Shown here piece after piece: positions 42,270 through 52,997 of a stretch of 64,000 bases of DNA; within the stretch, counting starts at the first letter, position 1, and every line of letters starts with the position of its first letter. Where the stretch lies: positions 1,498,204 to 1,562,203 of the forward strand of contig NW_013171816.1 in assembly GCF_000151665.1 (NCBI RefSeq), given 5' to 3'. The translations under genes and the position numbers were made by a program. Source of the stretch: Blastocystis hominis (taxonomy: Eukaryota; Sar; Bigyra; Opalinata; Blastocystidae). The notes beneath the pieces are model-generated. The model saw only the letters and a list, made by a program, of their open reading frames with translations, was not told the origin of the DNA and ran no database searches.

Positions 42270-43642
42270 ATGCTGAGTGCTTTGCGATGTGTGAAGAATC
42301 TCGCCACTCCTGCCGTCAATAAGCTGAGTACCAAAGGTTTAAGTTTCTTTAGTTCCATAGTTGTCGGTAGCCGTGTCCTCCCCGCTTTTACATCTGTCCG
42401 CAGTGTCTCCTACGAGAGAAAGAAGCCCCACTGCAATATCGGAACGATTGGACACGTCGATCACGGAAAGACGACTCTGACCGCTGCTATCACGAAGGTT
42501 CTTGCCGAGAAGAATTTAGCCGAGTTTTCTGCATACGATCAAATCGATAAAGCTCCTGAAGAGCGTGCTCGTGGAATCACCATCAACTCGACGCATGTGG
42601 AGTACGAAACGGAGAACCGTCACTACGCCCACGTCGATTGCCCCGGCCACGCCGATTATGTGAAGAACATGATCACCGGTGCCGCTCAGATGGATGGAGC
42701 CATTCTGGTGGTGTCTGCCGTCGATGGTCCGATGCCTCAGACCCGTGAGCACATCCTGCTCGCCCATCAGGTGGGAGTTCCGAACATCGCGGTGTTCATG
42801 AACAAAATCGATCTGGTCGACGATCCCGAGCTGGTCGAGCTGGTCGAAATGGAAGTACGGCGTCCCAGCGTCCTGCCATGTAGATTCGTGAGTTGCTGTC
42901 CTTCTACAAATACCCCGGCGACGAAATCCCCATCATCAAAGGCTCTGCGCTCTGCGCGTTGGAAGGCCGCGACGACAAGATCGGCAAGGACAAAGTGCTG
43001 GAGCTGATGAAGACGGTCGACGAATACTTCCCTCTGGTAGTTTCCCCGTTTCCCCTTGATCGTAGCCGACGCGGCAGCTGGACAAGGACTTCCTGATGGC
43101 GATCGAGGACGTGTATTCGATCCAGGGCCGCGGCACGGTGGTGACGGGCCGCGTGGAGCAGGGCCGCGTGAAGGTGGGCGACGCGGTGGAGATCTGCGGG
43201 CTGAAGCCGACGCTTTCGACCGTCGTGACGGGCGTGGAGATGTTCCACAAGTCGATGAACGAGGGCCAGGCGGGAGACAACGTGGGTCTGCTTCTGCGCG
43301 GCGTGAAGCGCGAGGAAGTGCTGCGCGGCCAGCTGGTGGCGAAGCCGAAGTCGGTGAAGGTGCACCACAAGTTCGAAGCGAACGTCTACGCGCTCACCAA
43401 GGACGAGGGCGGCCGCCACACCCCGTTCACCACCAACTACTCCCCGCAGTTCTTCGTGCGGACGGCGGACGTGTCCGGGAAGATCACGCTGCCGAAGGAG
43501 AAGGAGATGGTGATGCCCGGCGACAACAGCGCGATGACCGTCGAGCTGCAGAAGCCCGTGGGGCTCCACGAGGGACTGCGCTTCGCGCTGCGCGATGGCG
43601 GAAAGACCATCGGCGCCGGCGTGGTGAGCAAGATTTTGGATT
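42270..43642 (+). CDS. TUFM: Mitochondrial elongation factor Tu
   Basis: GTPase that delivers aminoacyl-tRNA to organellar ribosomes. Exons 42270-42854, 42884-43036 and 43066-43642 give 438 residues. A presequence ([19 protein letters not shown]) precedes G1 GHVDHGKT, switch [11 protein letters not shown]3 DCPGH and G4 NKID. Domains 2 and 3 are complete ([25 protein letters not shown]). A 33-nt in-frame segment in the presequence (about 42322-42354, GTACC..CATAG) may be a further intron. No genomic stop precedes TGTTTGTT; poly(A) after T43642 gives TAA. The convergent NDUFS7 gene ends 38 nt away. Confidence 0.95.
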
Positions 43643-43654
43643 GCAGTGTTTGTT
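43642..43654 (+). terminator. Polyadenylation-created stop of EF-Tu
   Basis: T43642, GCAG, then TGTTTGTT at 43647-43654. The conserved EF-Tu C-terminus (GAGVVSKIL) ends two codons before this T, just where EF-Tu should stop. Confidence 0.85.
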
Positions 43655-43680
43655 GCAGGAAACAAGCAACGGTAAACGAA

Positions 43681-44505
43681 TCACTTCGACATGAACATGC
43701 TGTACGTCTTCTGCTGCTTCAGCTTCTTCATCACCATCAGGATCGCGTAGAGAAGACCGTCGGCCGTCGGAGGACAGCCGGGAACGTAGTAATCCACGGG
43801 GAACAGACGATCCACGCTAGGAGTGAGGCGGATACACGCCACGCGTACCCTCGGACCACGTTGTAGCTGTATGCATAATAACCTCCCGAGTTCGCGCAAC
43901 TTCCCATCGAAATCACGTAGCGAGGCTCGGACATCTGGTCATAAAGCTAGAATCGACGGAAAATCGAGAAACTACTCGGCGGATGGCAGGAGCCATCTTG
44001 TTTGTCACAGTACCAGAAACAATCATGAGATCAGCCTGACGAGGACTAAACAATCAGGCAGGGAATTGTCGCACTCACGTTGCTCGAGGAATCATACCTA
44101 AACGCTCGAAATCGAAACGAGCAGAGGAAGCCTAGAGTCTCACCCAATTTCATTCCAAAACAAACATCAATCATTTCCATGGCACAGCAAGCCAGACCGA
44201 ACGTCTGAGGGAACACAGAACCAGCACGGCAGTATCCAATGACTTTGTCCACGGTAGTAACGGCCGCTTCGATCGCGTTATCCAGTTTCTCTCCCTTGCT
44301 CACAGGAATCTGGTCAGGATGAGTGAAATAGTTCGCCATTTGCTTGGAAGTGGGATCTGACGGGTCCCACACACTTAACACTTGTCCGGGGAGAATCAGG
44401 CCCGATTTGGTGTAACTACGCACATAAGCCACAGACACGAGTTGATTACGACTGGACAGCACTCTTCGAAGCAACTCGTGCGGCTGATGTAATAATACGC
44501 TGCAT
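43681..44505 (-). CDS. NDUFS7: Complex I subunit NDUFS7/PSST (NuoB)
   Basis: It holds iron-sulfur cluster N2, the last cluster before quinone. Six exons (44505-44453, 44415-44166, 44131-44079, 44045-43976, 43946-43849, 43816-43681) give 219 residues. A targeting peptide ([17 protein letters not shown]) precedes the core. The four cluster cysteines are visible: the CC pair in [19 protein letters not shown] and [10 protein letters not shown]. Other signatures are [20 protein letters not shown] and EPRYVISMG. Encoded TGA. Its assembly enzyme NDUFAF7 is also in this window. Confidence 0.95.
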
Positions 44506-45004
44506 TGATCAACTATCTATCGAGATTAGATACAATAAGGGAATAGGAGTTTCATCATTGAGGATAATTGGAATTCCAAATAGAGGGAGGCTTCAAAGAT
44601 TTCAGTATTTCCGTTAATAGAGGAAGAGTTACCTCTTACGAATCATTGATCGGTTTTATAGGAATTGAATTTGAGGACGGAATGTCGCTTTTCTGAACAA
44701 TAGGGAAAACACGGGTACATTAAAACGTGTGGATGTTATACCGATATATAGAATTCAGATTGGGGAGCCGAGTCGAAATGAAATTGAGATAGAGATAGCA
44801 ACATGCTGAGTAACTCTGGTAGTAGACAAGTAATCGTCCAATAATATGACAAATCGAATAAATTAGTATGTAATACAATAAAAGAGTGCAACACATGCTT
44901 CAGCAGAATGTATTATACTGACTTCCGAACCCATACACATTTCCAACAAATTAATACAAGAAAAATGTTTCCAAAAACAAACCATTATAAAATAATTCAT
45001 TTGA
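44506..45004. other. Intergenic region NDUFS7 / SDHAF3
   Basis: About 500 nt, AT-rich. It holds the NDUFS7 promoter and the SDHAF3 3' end (GGTTTGTTTT near 44981 on the minus strand). No other feature is seen. Confidence 0.5.
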
Positions 45005-45404
45005 TTAAACTTTGTTTTCCTTGTCAAAGATGTGTTTGGCTTCCTTCTCCAAATTGACCAACTGCTCCCTTTGTCCATCATTCATTGCTTCCTTGTCTTC
45101 CTCCGACAAATCCTTTCCAACCTACTCCTAAATCCATATAGCAGTACCAACATGGAGATCCTTGGCCAAATCGTCGTAGTAAGCTTCCCATTCATTGATA
45201 AAACGTGGCCAATACATGGGCTTGGCCTTCAAAGTCTTTTTGAATTCCTCCCTACACTTCACAAGGCTCATACAAACCAAACTTGACGAACAAATTACCC
45301 AGTACTCTCATCTCAAAGGGTAGTTTCTTTTCATGCACTCTTAGAATTCTCCGATAGAGAGAGAAGAAATGGCGTTGCATATCCGTGAGATGTGGAGGAG
45401 GCAT
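45005..45404 (-). CDS. SDHAF3: Succinate dehydrogenase assembly factor 3 (ACN9/LYR family)
   Basis: Matrix chaperone that helps mature the iron-sulfur subunit of complex II. Exons 45404-45283, 45251-45152 and 45121-45005 give 112 residues. The LYR motif is at the front (SLYRRILRVHEKKLPFEMR), followed by VLGNLFVKEEF, NEWEAYYDDL and an LSEEDKEAMNDGQREQL helix, all in family order. Introns are 31 and 30 nt. Encoded TAA. It sits among other mitochondrial genes. The gene is visible only after splicing. Confidence 0.85.
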
Positions 45405-45473
45405 ATTCAGTTTTGATTGTTTGTCATCTGTGAAGAAGTGATTTCTTGTAAGAAATATTTTTGTGTGAAGTGT

Positions 45474-45547
45474 GCTCGAATAGCTCAGCTGGTTAGAGCG
45501 TCGTGCTAATAACGCGAAGGTCTTGGGTTCGATCCCCAGTTTGAGCA
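45474..45547 (+). tRNA. tRNA-Ile (anticodon AAT)
   Basis: A 74-nt cloverleaf with acceptor GCTCGAA pairing TTTGAGC, D-arm GCTC/GAGC, anticodon stem TCGTG/CGCGA with loop CTAATAA, T-arm with GGTTCGATCCC, and discriminator A. No CCA is encoded and no intron is present. A T7 run follows at once, the RNA polymerase III terminator. A34 would be modified to inosine. Confidence 0.95.
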
Positions 45548-45611
45548 TTTTTTTGCTTTTTTAACGACTTTACACAACCCCTCTTTTCTTTCCTGCAGAA
45601 TACTCTTCACA

Positions 45612-48450
45612 TTATTTTTCACAAACACTCCAAACAAAGTCATCATCACTAACCTCTAAAGAATCCAAAGCTCCCATTGGACTCGTTGTCCCCTCTTCCT
45701 TCTTTTCAGAATCTACCTTTACTGTCTCCGCTGTCTCCGCTACTTCTTCCTCAGCGATCTTTTCGGTAGCCACATACCCAAACAGATCGGGATCTACCCT
45801 TCATCCCCCATCGCGTCTCTACGCTCCGCCACGATTTCCCGCAGCAACCCATCCTCCTCGATCGACTCCACACCGTGATACGCGCGCCACACTGGATCCT
45901 TCTCCTCCTCTTCTTCCTCTTCCATCACGACTCTCTTCCTCTTTCCGCCCTCTCTCGTCCTTCCATTCATCAGCAAATACGTCTGGCACGGCACTTCCTT
46001 CAACCGGAACACCTCCCTCATCTCCTCTCTGTCCAGCTTCCCTTCGCCCATCGCCGTGTGATCCACCGCCACGTCCGCGATCGCCTTCTTCAGCAGCTGG
46101 CGCTGCAGCATCACTTCCTCGATCGACCCCGCCACGAACAGGCGATACACGAACACCCTCCGCGTCTGTCCGAACCGCCACGCGCGCGCGATGGACTGCA
46201 GATCGATCGCGGGGTTCCACGCGGGCTCCAGCATCACCACACGCGACGCTCCCGTGATGTTGAGCCCCACGCCGCCCGCGCGAGCCGAGAGGATGAAGAG
46301 ACGCTTCGACGTGTAGCGGTGGTTGAAGGAGTTCACGAGGGATTGCCGCTGCGCGACGTCCGTTTGGCCGTCGAGTCGGAAATAGCCCCACTTTTTGGAA
46401 TCGCAGAAGGAGCCGAGATAGTCGAGGATTTGCGTGTAGGAGGAAATCACGAGGATTTGCTCGTCGGTGTGGGAGAGAATGGAGGCGAGCAGCAGCTCGA
46501 CGGCTTCCATTTTGACGCTCTGCGATGTGAAATCGCGTTGGTTTTGATCGTCGGCGTCCAGAATGGGGAGAAGCGACGACAGCGCCGATGTGGATTGAAC
46601 CGACTCTCGAATCAGCGATGGATGGACGCAGAGAAGACGCAGAGCGTGGAGGAAGGTGAGAGTTAGCTGGCCTGCATCGCCGCCGTGCTCTGCAAGCGAT
46701 CCTCGCTGCAGTTCGATGAGCTTTTCGTAGAGCTGGCGCTGCTTGGATGCCAGCGGAGTGAATAAATAATGCGTGATTTTGGGCGGCAGCGAAGCGCGGA
46801 GAATCGACGCCGTGGTTCGACGCAGAATAAACTGGTCGGTGATGCGAGAGAGCTGGGAATGAGCGTGCGACCGGGGCGTACTTCAGCAGATCGCATCGCT
46901 GCTAAGTCGCGATCTGCGTCGCTGCAGCCTTTGCGCCGCCCCGCTTCGATGGGCCTCACGAAGAGCTGGCGGAAGGAGGCGAGCGAGGAAAACACGCCGG
47001 GATTGACAAACTCCGACAGCGCGAAAAGCTCCTGCTGGTTAGGAGGACGGTCCACACCGACTTCCAAATCGTTCTGGATGGGCGTTCCGGAGAGAAGCAC
47101 GCGGCGACGCGAGGGGAATTGGAGGAGACTGTCGATGGTGGCGTTGCCGGTGGAGCTTTTGAGGCGGTGGCCTTCGTCGCAGACGAGGAGCCCGGCTTTG
47201 CTTCCGTTGATGGCATCGGCGTATTTGCGATACATCTTGAATGAGGGAGAAAAAAGCAATCGAACCTCATAGGAAACCACCAGCACCACGCGATTCAATC
47301 CCGACTGCATCACGAAATCGCGGATTTTCTCTTCCGCCTTCGACCCCTTTTCCTTCAGCACGATGCACCGAATCCGATCGCGTCCAATCCACTTTCTACT
47401 CTTCACTCCTCTCTCTCTGCGTCTACATAAACTCGGCGCCCCAGTTGTCCACCAGCGACGAAGGACACGTCACCACCGCGCTCGAAATCAGCGGCTTCGA
47501 CCAGGGCGATTGCGTGAGCGATGTGAAGATCAAACTGATCGCTGTGAGCGTCTTTCCGAGCCCCATTTCATCGGCGAGAATGCAGCCCGTTCCGTTGTTC
47601 GAAGTCAGCCCGTTGATGCAGTTGTAGAGGAAGAGAAGGCCTTCTTTTTGGTGAGGCTTGAGCTTGGAGGCGAGCGAAGGGTCGAGAATTACCGGGGCTG
47701 TGGTGTTGCCTTTCGAATCGATGAAGCTGTCTTGGATCACGAAAGAGTCGGGAGTTTTGGTGTAGAGACCGGTCTGGGTGTGAAGGGAAAAAAGGAGAGG
47801 AAGCTACGAAGGTTTTGGGACCGGAGGGCTGTGCCGAAGCCCCGGATTTGCTGTGGAGAGTGAATTGTTTGTGAATGCTGGGAGTTTGGAGGAGAGAAGG
47901 TTTTGGCTCGGGAAGCGGCGAATTTTGGAGAAAGACGCGGCCAGATGTGTAGCTATCGATGGGGAGCGGAGAGGATATTTCGGCGACCCACATGCCCAGA
48001 TCGATCGTACAACCGACGACGAAGTCACTGGGGTCGTAGGTTTCCAGCGATTTACGAACTTGTTTTCCCGATGAGTCCTACAAGTCGGGAAATTAGCACA
48101 ATTTGTACAAAGAGAGAAAACATTTTTTTGTCAATAAATAATATACCGTCAAGATAGGTCTTTTTCTTCTTTGGACCTGCTTTGTAGTACATCACACTAT
48201 TTGAGATTGGAAACAATAGAGAATACCTATAGCAGTACTGGGTGGGCTTTTCCTCTTGGACAATCGGATTTGATTTTGGCGGGACAGCTGAAACACTCGT
48301 CAGCAGTGTCTTAGACTGCTTCTCAGTCGTTGGGGATGCTCCGGTTGCCGGGGCATTCATACTTCGAGGAGCAACAAAATCCTTTTTTATTGCAGGTTGA
48401 CCTGCTGACGGATGGAGTGGCTGCAGTCGCTTCAGCCGCGATCGGAACAT
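45612..48450 (-). CDS. RAD54: RAD54-type SNF2 DNA translocase
   Basis: ATP-driven dsDNA translocase that helps Rad51 in homologous recombination. Nine exons with introns of 27-34 nt (48197-48226, 48078-48108, 47774-47807, 47396-47426, 47236-47265, 47035-47061, 46853-46881, 45794-45822) give 859 residues. Motifs: I LADEMGLGKTL, II DEGH (DEGHRLK), III SGTPIQND, IV-VI VISSYTQILDYL, LSARAGGVGLN and RAWRFGQTRRV. The N-terminus (FRSRLKRLQPL) and the CYSVMYYKAG domain are typical of RAD54. An acidic stretch lies near the end. No stop precedes TGTTTGTG at 45620-45627; poly(A) after T45632 gives TAA, and a genomic TAA exists at 45612. Confidence 0.92.
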
Positions 48451-48836
48451 TGGAAAGAAAGAAAAACAGTTTTTGACATTTTCTCAGTGTTTTTCGTTTG
48501 GTGATTTTTTAGGTATATTTATGTTTTTGGAGATAGGTAGTTTTATATATGATTGATTCGAATGCCCTATGTGTTTCTATTCAGGGAAAACGATGTTTTC
48601 GAAGTATTTTCTCGTTATTTGCATCCAATCGATTTGGGATGCATAAAGAGCGCAATTTCAGAGTTAGCAACAGAGTTCCTACCCATTTTTTGTAACCCTT
48701 ACTCTATATTTTTTGATCAAATCCACTCACGAATTACCTTTACAAATCCATATTTACTCACACCCGTATTCCTTTCTCCTCTCACAGAATCGCCTCAAAT
48801 AGTAAACCATCCAATCTCCTTTCCAACAAACACCCC
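48451..48836. other. Intergenic region RAD54 / RanGAP 3' end
   Basis: About 390 nt. It includes the RAD54 promoter side and the RanGAP polyadenylation site. An open plus-strand frame (48553-48852) has no recognisable domain and overlaps the RanGAP end, so I do not call it. Confidence 0.45.
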
Positions 48837-48837
48837 A
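48825..48837 (-). terminator. Polyadenylation-created stop of the RanGAP-like gene
   Basis: Minus strand: T, GGGG, TGTTTGTT. The T is the first base of a TGG codon; the spacing equals that in the EF-Tu, NDUFAF7 and ERp29-like genes. Confidence 0.75.
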
Positions 48838-50254
48838 CAAAAACTCCTTTAACTCCTCCGGGTCTTCCGATGTGTACGAATCATCGTTGTTCTCCAAACT
48901 TCCCAGCATGGAGCTCTTCCCCTTCTCCTCCAATTCCTTCCGAATGCTCTCCACCGCCTCCGCCGAGATCTCGTTCTTGTCCAAGTCCAGCACCTCCATC
49001 TTCTCCTTCCTCACTTCCGTTAAGTCCCATCGCCTCCCAGCGTCATTCATTCAAGGATATGGCACACTTTCACCACCATTCCCGCGGCCACCGGCCCGAT
49101 CTCATTCCCCTTCAATCGCAGCTCGCGCAGCAGAGGGCAGTGCGCGTCCAGCGTCTTCATCAACCCCTACCGATCAGCGCAGCGACTCGTTTCTACGCAG
49201 ACACACCGCGATCCCAGGAAATTCTCGTCCAGTCCGAGCACTTCCAGCTTCGCCAGCGGCTCGTCCTTCTCCATCAGCTCGCGGATCGCCTGCACCGACT
49301 CCTCCGTGAGGTCGTTGTACCCCACATCCAGCACCTATCCCTGATTCCACGTTTCCACGATCCACCCGCAGACTCGCCTCGCGTTCTCCCAGCACGCGCA
49401 GCACCGGCAGCAATCCTTCATCGCCGAGGCCTACACAGAACCAGCCGCACGCGCTGCGTACTCAAATCGACCAGAACCAGTTCTTCTAAATGCGGCATTT
49501 GCTCGATCGCGCGGCTCAGCGCCTCGCCACAGTCCTCCCCGAAGTAGTTGTCCTTGATCTCTAGGCGGCGGAGGGCGGGGCAGTGGCTGAGCGACTCGCA
49601 GAGAGCGAGGGCGCCTTCTTCGTTCGTTCGCGTCGAGGACCAGCGGAAGGATTCGATGTGGGGGAGCAGGGTGAGCAGTTCGCTGATGTGCTTCGCGCCA
49701 GCGTCGCCACTCATGTTGTTGTAGAACTCGATGCGTTTAATGTTCATGGGAGACGTCTCGCTGACAATGTCCAGAAGGTTCTTGCAGGAGTCCACGGACA
49801 TTCCGTCGTTGTTGAACAGAACCACCTCCAAATTCTTCTTGCCCTACGAATGAGAAGTTCCATCCGATCCAAACGGAGATCAACTGCTTGCACGACAAAA
49901 CACCCTTCGGTCCGAGAGCATTGTCGCTGAGGTCCAGATACTTCAGCTCCAAGTCTTTCAAACATTCGGCAAACACCTCGCAAGTAAGCTGAGCATCATC
50001 GAAGGAAAGTCCGGAAAGCACGTCAGAAAGATCCAGATACTCAAGTGCCTTCGCCTCCGCCAGGGCCGCTGAGAGATGAACGAAAATGCTCAATTCCTAC
50101 TTGCGATGATTCTGGCAACGTCCGCGTTGTACGTCTTCGTCTTCAGAATCGCCTTCTTCAGAGTCTTGGCATTTTCACGAATCAACGCAGCAATCTCCTG
50201 CGCCTTCTCCACCGTGTACATCTCTCTCTCTCCAGTAAGGTCCAGTACTTCCAT
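48837..50254 (-). CDS. Ran GTPase-activating protein-like LRR protein
   Basis: RanGAP stimulates GTP hydrolysis by Ran on the cytoplasmic side of nuclear pores. Seven exons give 410 residues (introns 50069-50100, 49844-49874, 49431-49461, 49335-49365, 49167-49196, 49034-49065). Ribonuclease-inhibitor-type LRRs run throughout: LKYLDLSDNALGPKGV, LRRLEIKDNYFGEDCGEAL, LEVLGLDENFLG, LRELRLKGNEIGPVAA. An acidic Glu/Asp tail follows. The length and end match lower-eukaryote RanGAPs. No genomic stop lies before TGTTTGTT; poly(A) after T48837 yields TAA. A generic LRR protein is the alternative. Confidence 0.78.
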
Positions 50255-50385
50255 CGCTGATCAAACTTCGAAAAGGAATTTTTCTTGTCCATTCACCGCA
50301 CTAACAGGGAAGCACCTGTTTGCGCCTATCACGATTGGAGCTACCACTGTGTTGAACAAACAGTCTACACGCTAATTCTACAGTT

Positions 50386-51149
50386 CTAAATATTCTTGAA
50401 TTCAGTTATCCACTTCTCCAACAATCCCTGAATCTCCTTCTTGCACGCCTGAACAGCCGATTTGGCCTTTGTATGGTTTGCATCCGAAGCGTCCGCTCGG
50501 AACGACCACTCGTAATCACCACCCGCAGTATCCGAGAACTACCCATCAGCCCTTTCCCCCAAAAAAAGAAAAAATACATCATTAATCGTGATCGTTCCCT
50601 TCGCCTCCTCCGAACTTTCGTCGCACGTAGCGCACCACTTCAACTTCAAGGTGATGTCGAAACCAGGTCGCTTCTTTCCCTAGTCTATGATTCCTTGCCT
50701 CCCGGAATATACCTTGACAAACACATAGGTAGCCTGACCATCGCACTTTTCAACATCGGCAATCCGAATAGAATACTACCATTAATCATTTCTAGAGGGT
50801 GCTACTCCTTTTTGCTCGAATTCTGCAGCCTTCAAGATCTCGGGAATACGCTTCATAGCCCATTTTGAAAGATCCATCTCCTCCCTACATTACTATCTCG
50901 CAACGGATTCTACCATGTTCCCGCCTTGTTCCAAGCAGAACTCGTCACTCCTGTGGAGGGGCTGGGCATCTGTTCGGCAACCTCCCCCTGAATTCGCGTG
51001 GGGGAAATATCGACACCGAGTCTCTCTAACTCCTGTTTGTGATTTGAAAGAAAAACAAAAACCTTTTTCGATTCATTAATTTGCTTACTCCACTTGTAGT
51101 ACTCTGAATCAAAGGGTTTAGTTTCGGTCTTTTCTGCAGAATCAGACAT
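50386..51149 (-). CDS. Activator of Hsp90 ATPase, N-terminal domain type (Aha1)
   Basis: A co-chaperone that stimulates Hsp90 ATP hydrolysis. Exons 51149-51063, 51032-50914, 50884-50806, 50775-50714, 50680-50578 and 50538-50386 give 200 residues. The Aha1 N-domain order is visible: SAWNKAGTWEEMDLSKWA, an IRIADVEKCDGQAT strand, GKKRPGFDITLKLKW and EIQGLLEKWITEF. The C-terminal activator domain of full-length Aha1 is absent, as in Hch1-like proteins. A 39-nt intron at 50539-50577 is the longest in the gene. Encoded TAG; TGTTTGTT follows on the minus strand at 50356-50363. Confidence 0.85.
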
Positions 51150-51402
51150 CTAAGAAAACTGTTCAACCTTTCTATGGTATGTGCCCTATTTCTAGAATAT
51201 TCTTATTGGAGCTTGGTTTTTTATTCACGAAACTGCCTCCGGTTTATCGGTGATCCGTCCTCCGTACCCTCGGCACTGTTCCTGCTCCATCGACATGATA
51301 TTTCAACAGAACCTGCTGATTCCTCGATATGATCCAAATGGACCCGATTTTATAAATGGGTATTAGGGCACACAATACTGTTTTACCTAGAAAATCTCAA
51401 GA

Positions 51403-51963
51403 ATGGCTGCTAAACGTGGTATGATGCCGATTGAGTAGCGAGCTCATTTTGTAGGACGTGGAGGTGCTGCTGGTAACAAATTCAAAATGTCTCTTGGACT
51501 TCCTGCTGGTGCTATTATGAACTGTGCTGATAACACCGGAGCTAAGAACCTGTACGTTATTTCCGTCTACGGCATCGGAGCTCGTCTGAACAGACTTCCC
51601 GCTGCCTGTAGGGAAAACTGCGAAGTGGGTCTTATTTCTTAGCTGCCGGAGACATGTTCATTGCTTCCGTGAAGAAGGGAAAGCCCGAGCTTCGTAAGAA
51701 GGGTAATGTGCGTTCTTGCTTGCTTCATTCGTCTAGTCATGCCCGCCGTGGTCGTGAGACAGCGAAAGGCCTGGAGAAGAAAGAACGGCATGTTCTTGTA
51801 CTTCGAAGGTAGCGTTTGGTAGCATGACCGAGCTCTAGATAACGCTGGTGTGATCGTCAACCCCAAGGGAGAGATGAAGGGATCTGGTATCACCGGACCT
51901 GTTGCGAAGGAGGCTGCTGACCTTTGGCCCAAGATTGCCTCTTCTGCCAGCTCCATCTGGTAA
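51403..51963 (+). CDS. RPL23: Ribosomal protein uL14 (RPL23)
   Basis: Large-subunit protein at the subunit interface. Exons 51403-51418, 51455-51607, 51643-51702, 51737-51808 and 51839-51963 give 141 residues. Signatures: [76 protein letters not shown] and ADLWPKIAS. Encoded TAA followed by TGTTTGTT near 52001. Convergent with ICMT. Confidence 0.97.
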
Positions 51964-52011
51964 ACCCGGAATGAGGAGTCATTTGAATGAGGTTTTGTGT
52001 TGTTTGTTTCC

Positions 52012-52839
52012 TTAAACACGCGATGATAGTAGCGGCTTCTTCACCTTCGGAATGAATGGAATCAGCACATGGGTGCGCTCTCGATAGCTTTCATATTCCG
52101 GGAAAAAGTCGAGCAGCAGACGCTCCTCGTAGGGGATCCGGTCATAAAAGAAGTACCACGACGCTCCGGCATAGAGAACCGTACAGACAGGATTGTTGAG
52201 GAGAATTTGCGTGCCGATCGAGAAGTAAAACCAGCCAGTATAGGCGGGATGGCGGAAAAACCTGCAAGAGAGCGGTTGCAGCGAATAACGTACGAATAAA
52301 GACCCGTCGTGACCAGTTGATGAGAAGCCTGCTTCGTTGTCTGGATGTGGTGGTTGAAATTCCCCTGCATTTGGATCTCTGCGAAGGCCCGAAGAAGTCC
52401 TCCACCCAGACAAAGCGTAAAGCCCAGCCAGAAGGTAATCCAGTGATAGCGCAGAACGGGCAAGAAAAAATACTCGATCCAGTACTCTGCCATTCCGGTT
52501 ATCATGGCGATCTCATACTCAGGGCTCTGGTTCACCAGATAAGCTACAATAAAAAAGCTTTTGCAAAGCAAACAGTCAAACTTCAGCTCGTCCTTCCGAT
52601 AGACTGCTGTGATAAAAAACTCACTCAGGTGAAAGGCTGTGACAAAAACGACATACCAAGACCAATTTATCTATCTGTCATTTCCAATGATTGAAGCGTA
52701 CTCTCCAGATGATATGCACACCAAAAAGTTGTAATAGAGCGCTCACGAGAAAGAAGATAAGCAAAAGTCCTAGGATGATACCGCAGCTTATGATCTTGGC
52801 TCTCTCTTTGGACGAAAAACGCTTATTTGTTTCTTCCAT
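52012..52839 (-). CDS. ICMT: Protein-S-isoprenylcysteine O-methyltransferase
   Basis: ER membrane enzyme that methylates the C-terminal prenylcysteine of CaaX proteins. Exons 52839-52702, 52670-52574, 52543-52294 and 52261-52012 give 244 residues with about six hydrophobic helices. Family motifs: FHLSEFFITAV, SPEYEIAMITGMAEYWIE, QLVTTGLYSFFRHPAYTGW (SAM site) and ERLLLDFFPEYESYRERTHV. Encoded TAA. Introns are 31, 30 and 32 nt. Confidence 0.93.
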
Positions 52840-52997
52840 ACTTATTATAAAAAAAGAATCTGAACTCTCCGACTCCGACTCTGAGACTCTGCCATTTTTG
52901 TCTAGAAAGCATACACCAAATCAATATTTTGAAATGGAAGTAGCAAATTGAACAAAAAACACAGAAATCCTTAGTCGCCCATTGTTTCGATTTTCAA

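Noticed and set aside
45473-45548. tRNA with an intron
   Set aside because: The anticodon loop is a normal seven bases, so no intron is needed.
48553-48852. Plus-strand open frame
   Set aside because: It overlaps the RanGAP 3' end and has no recognisable content.
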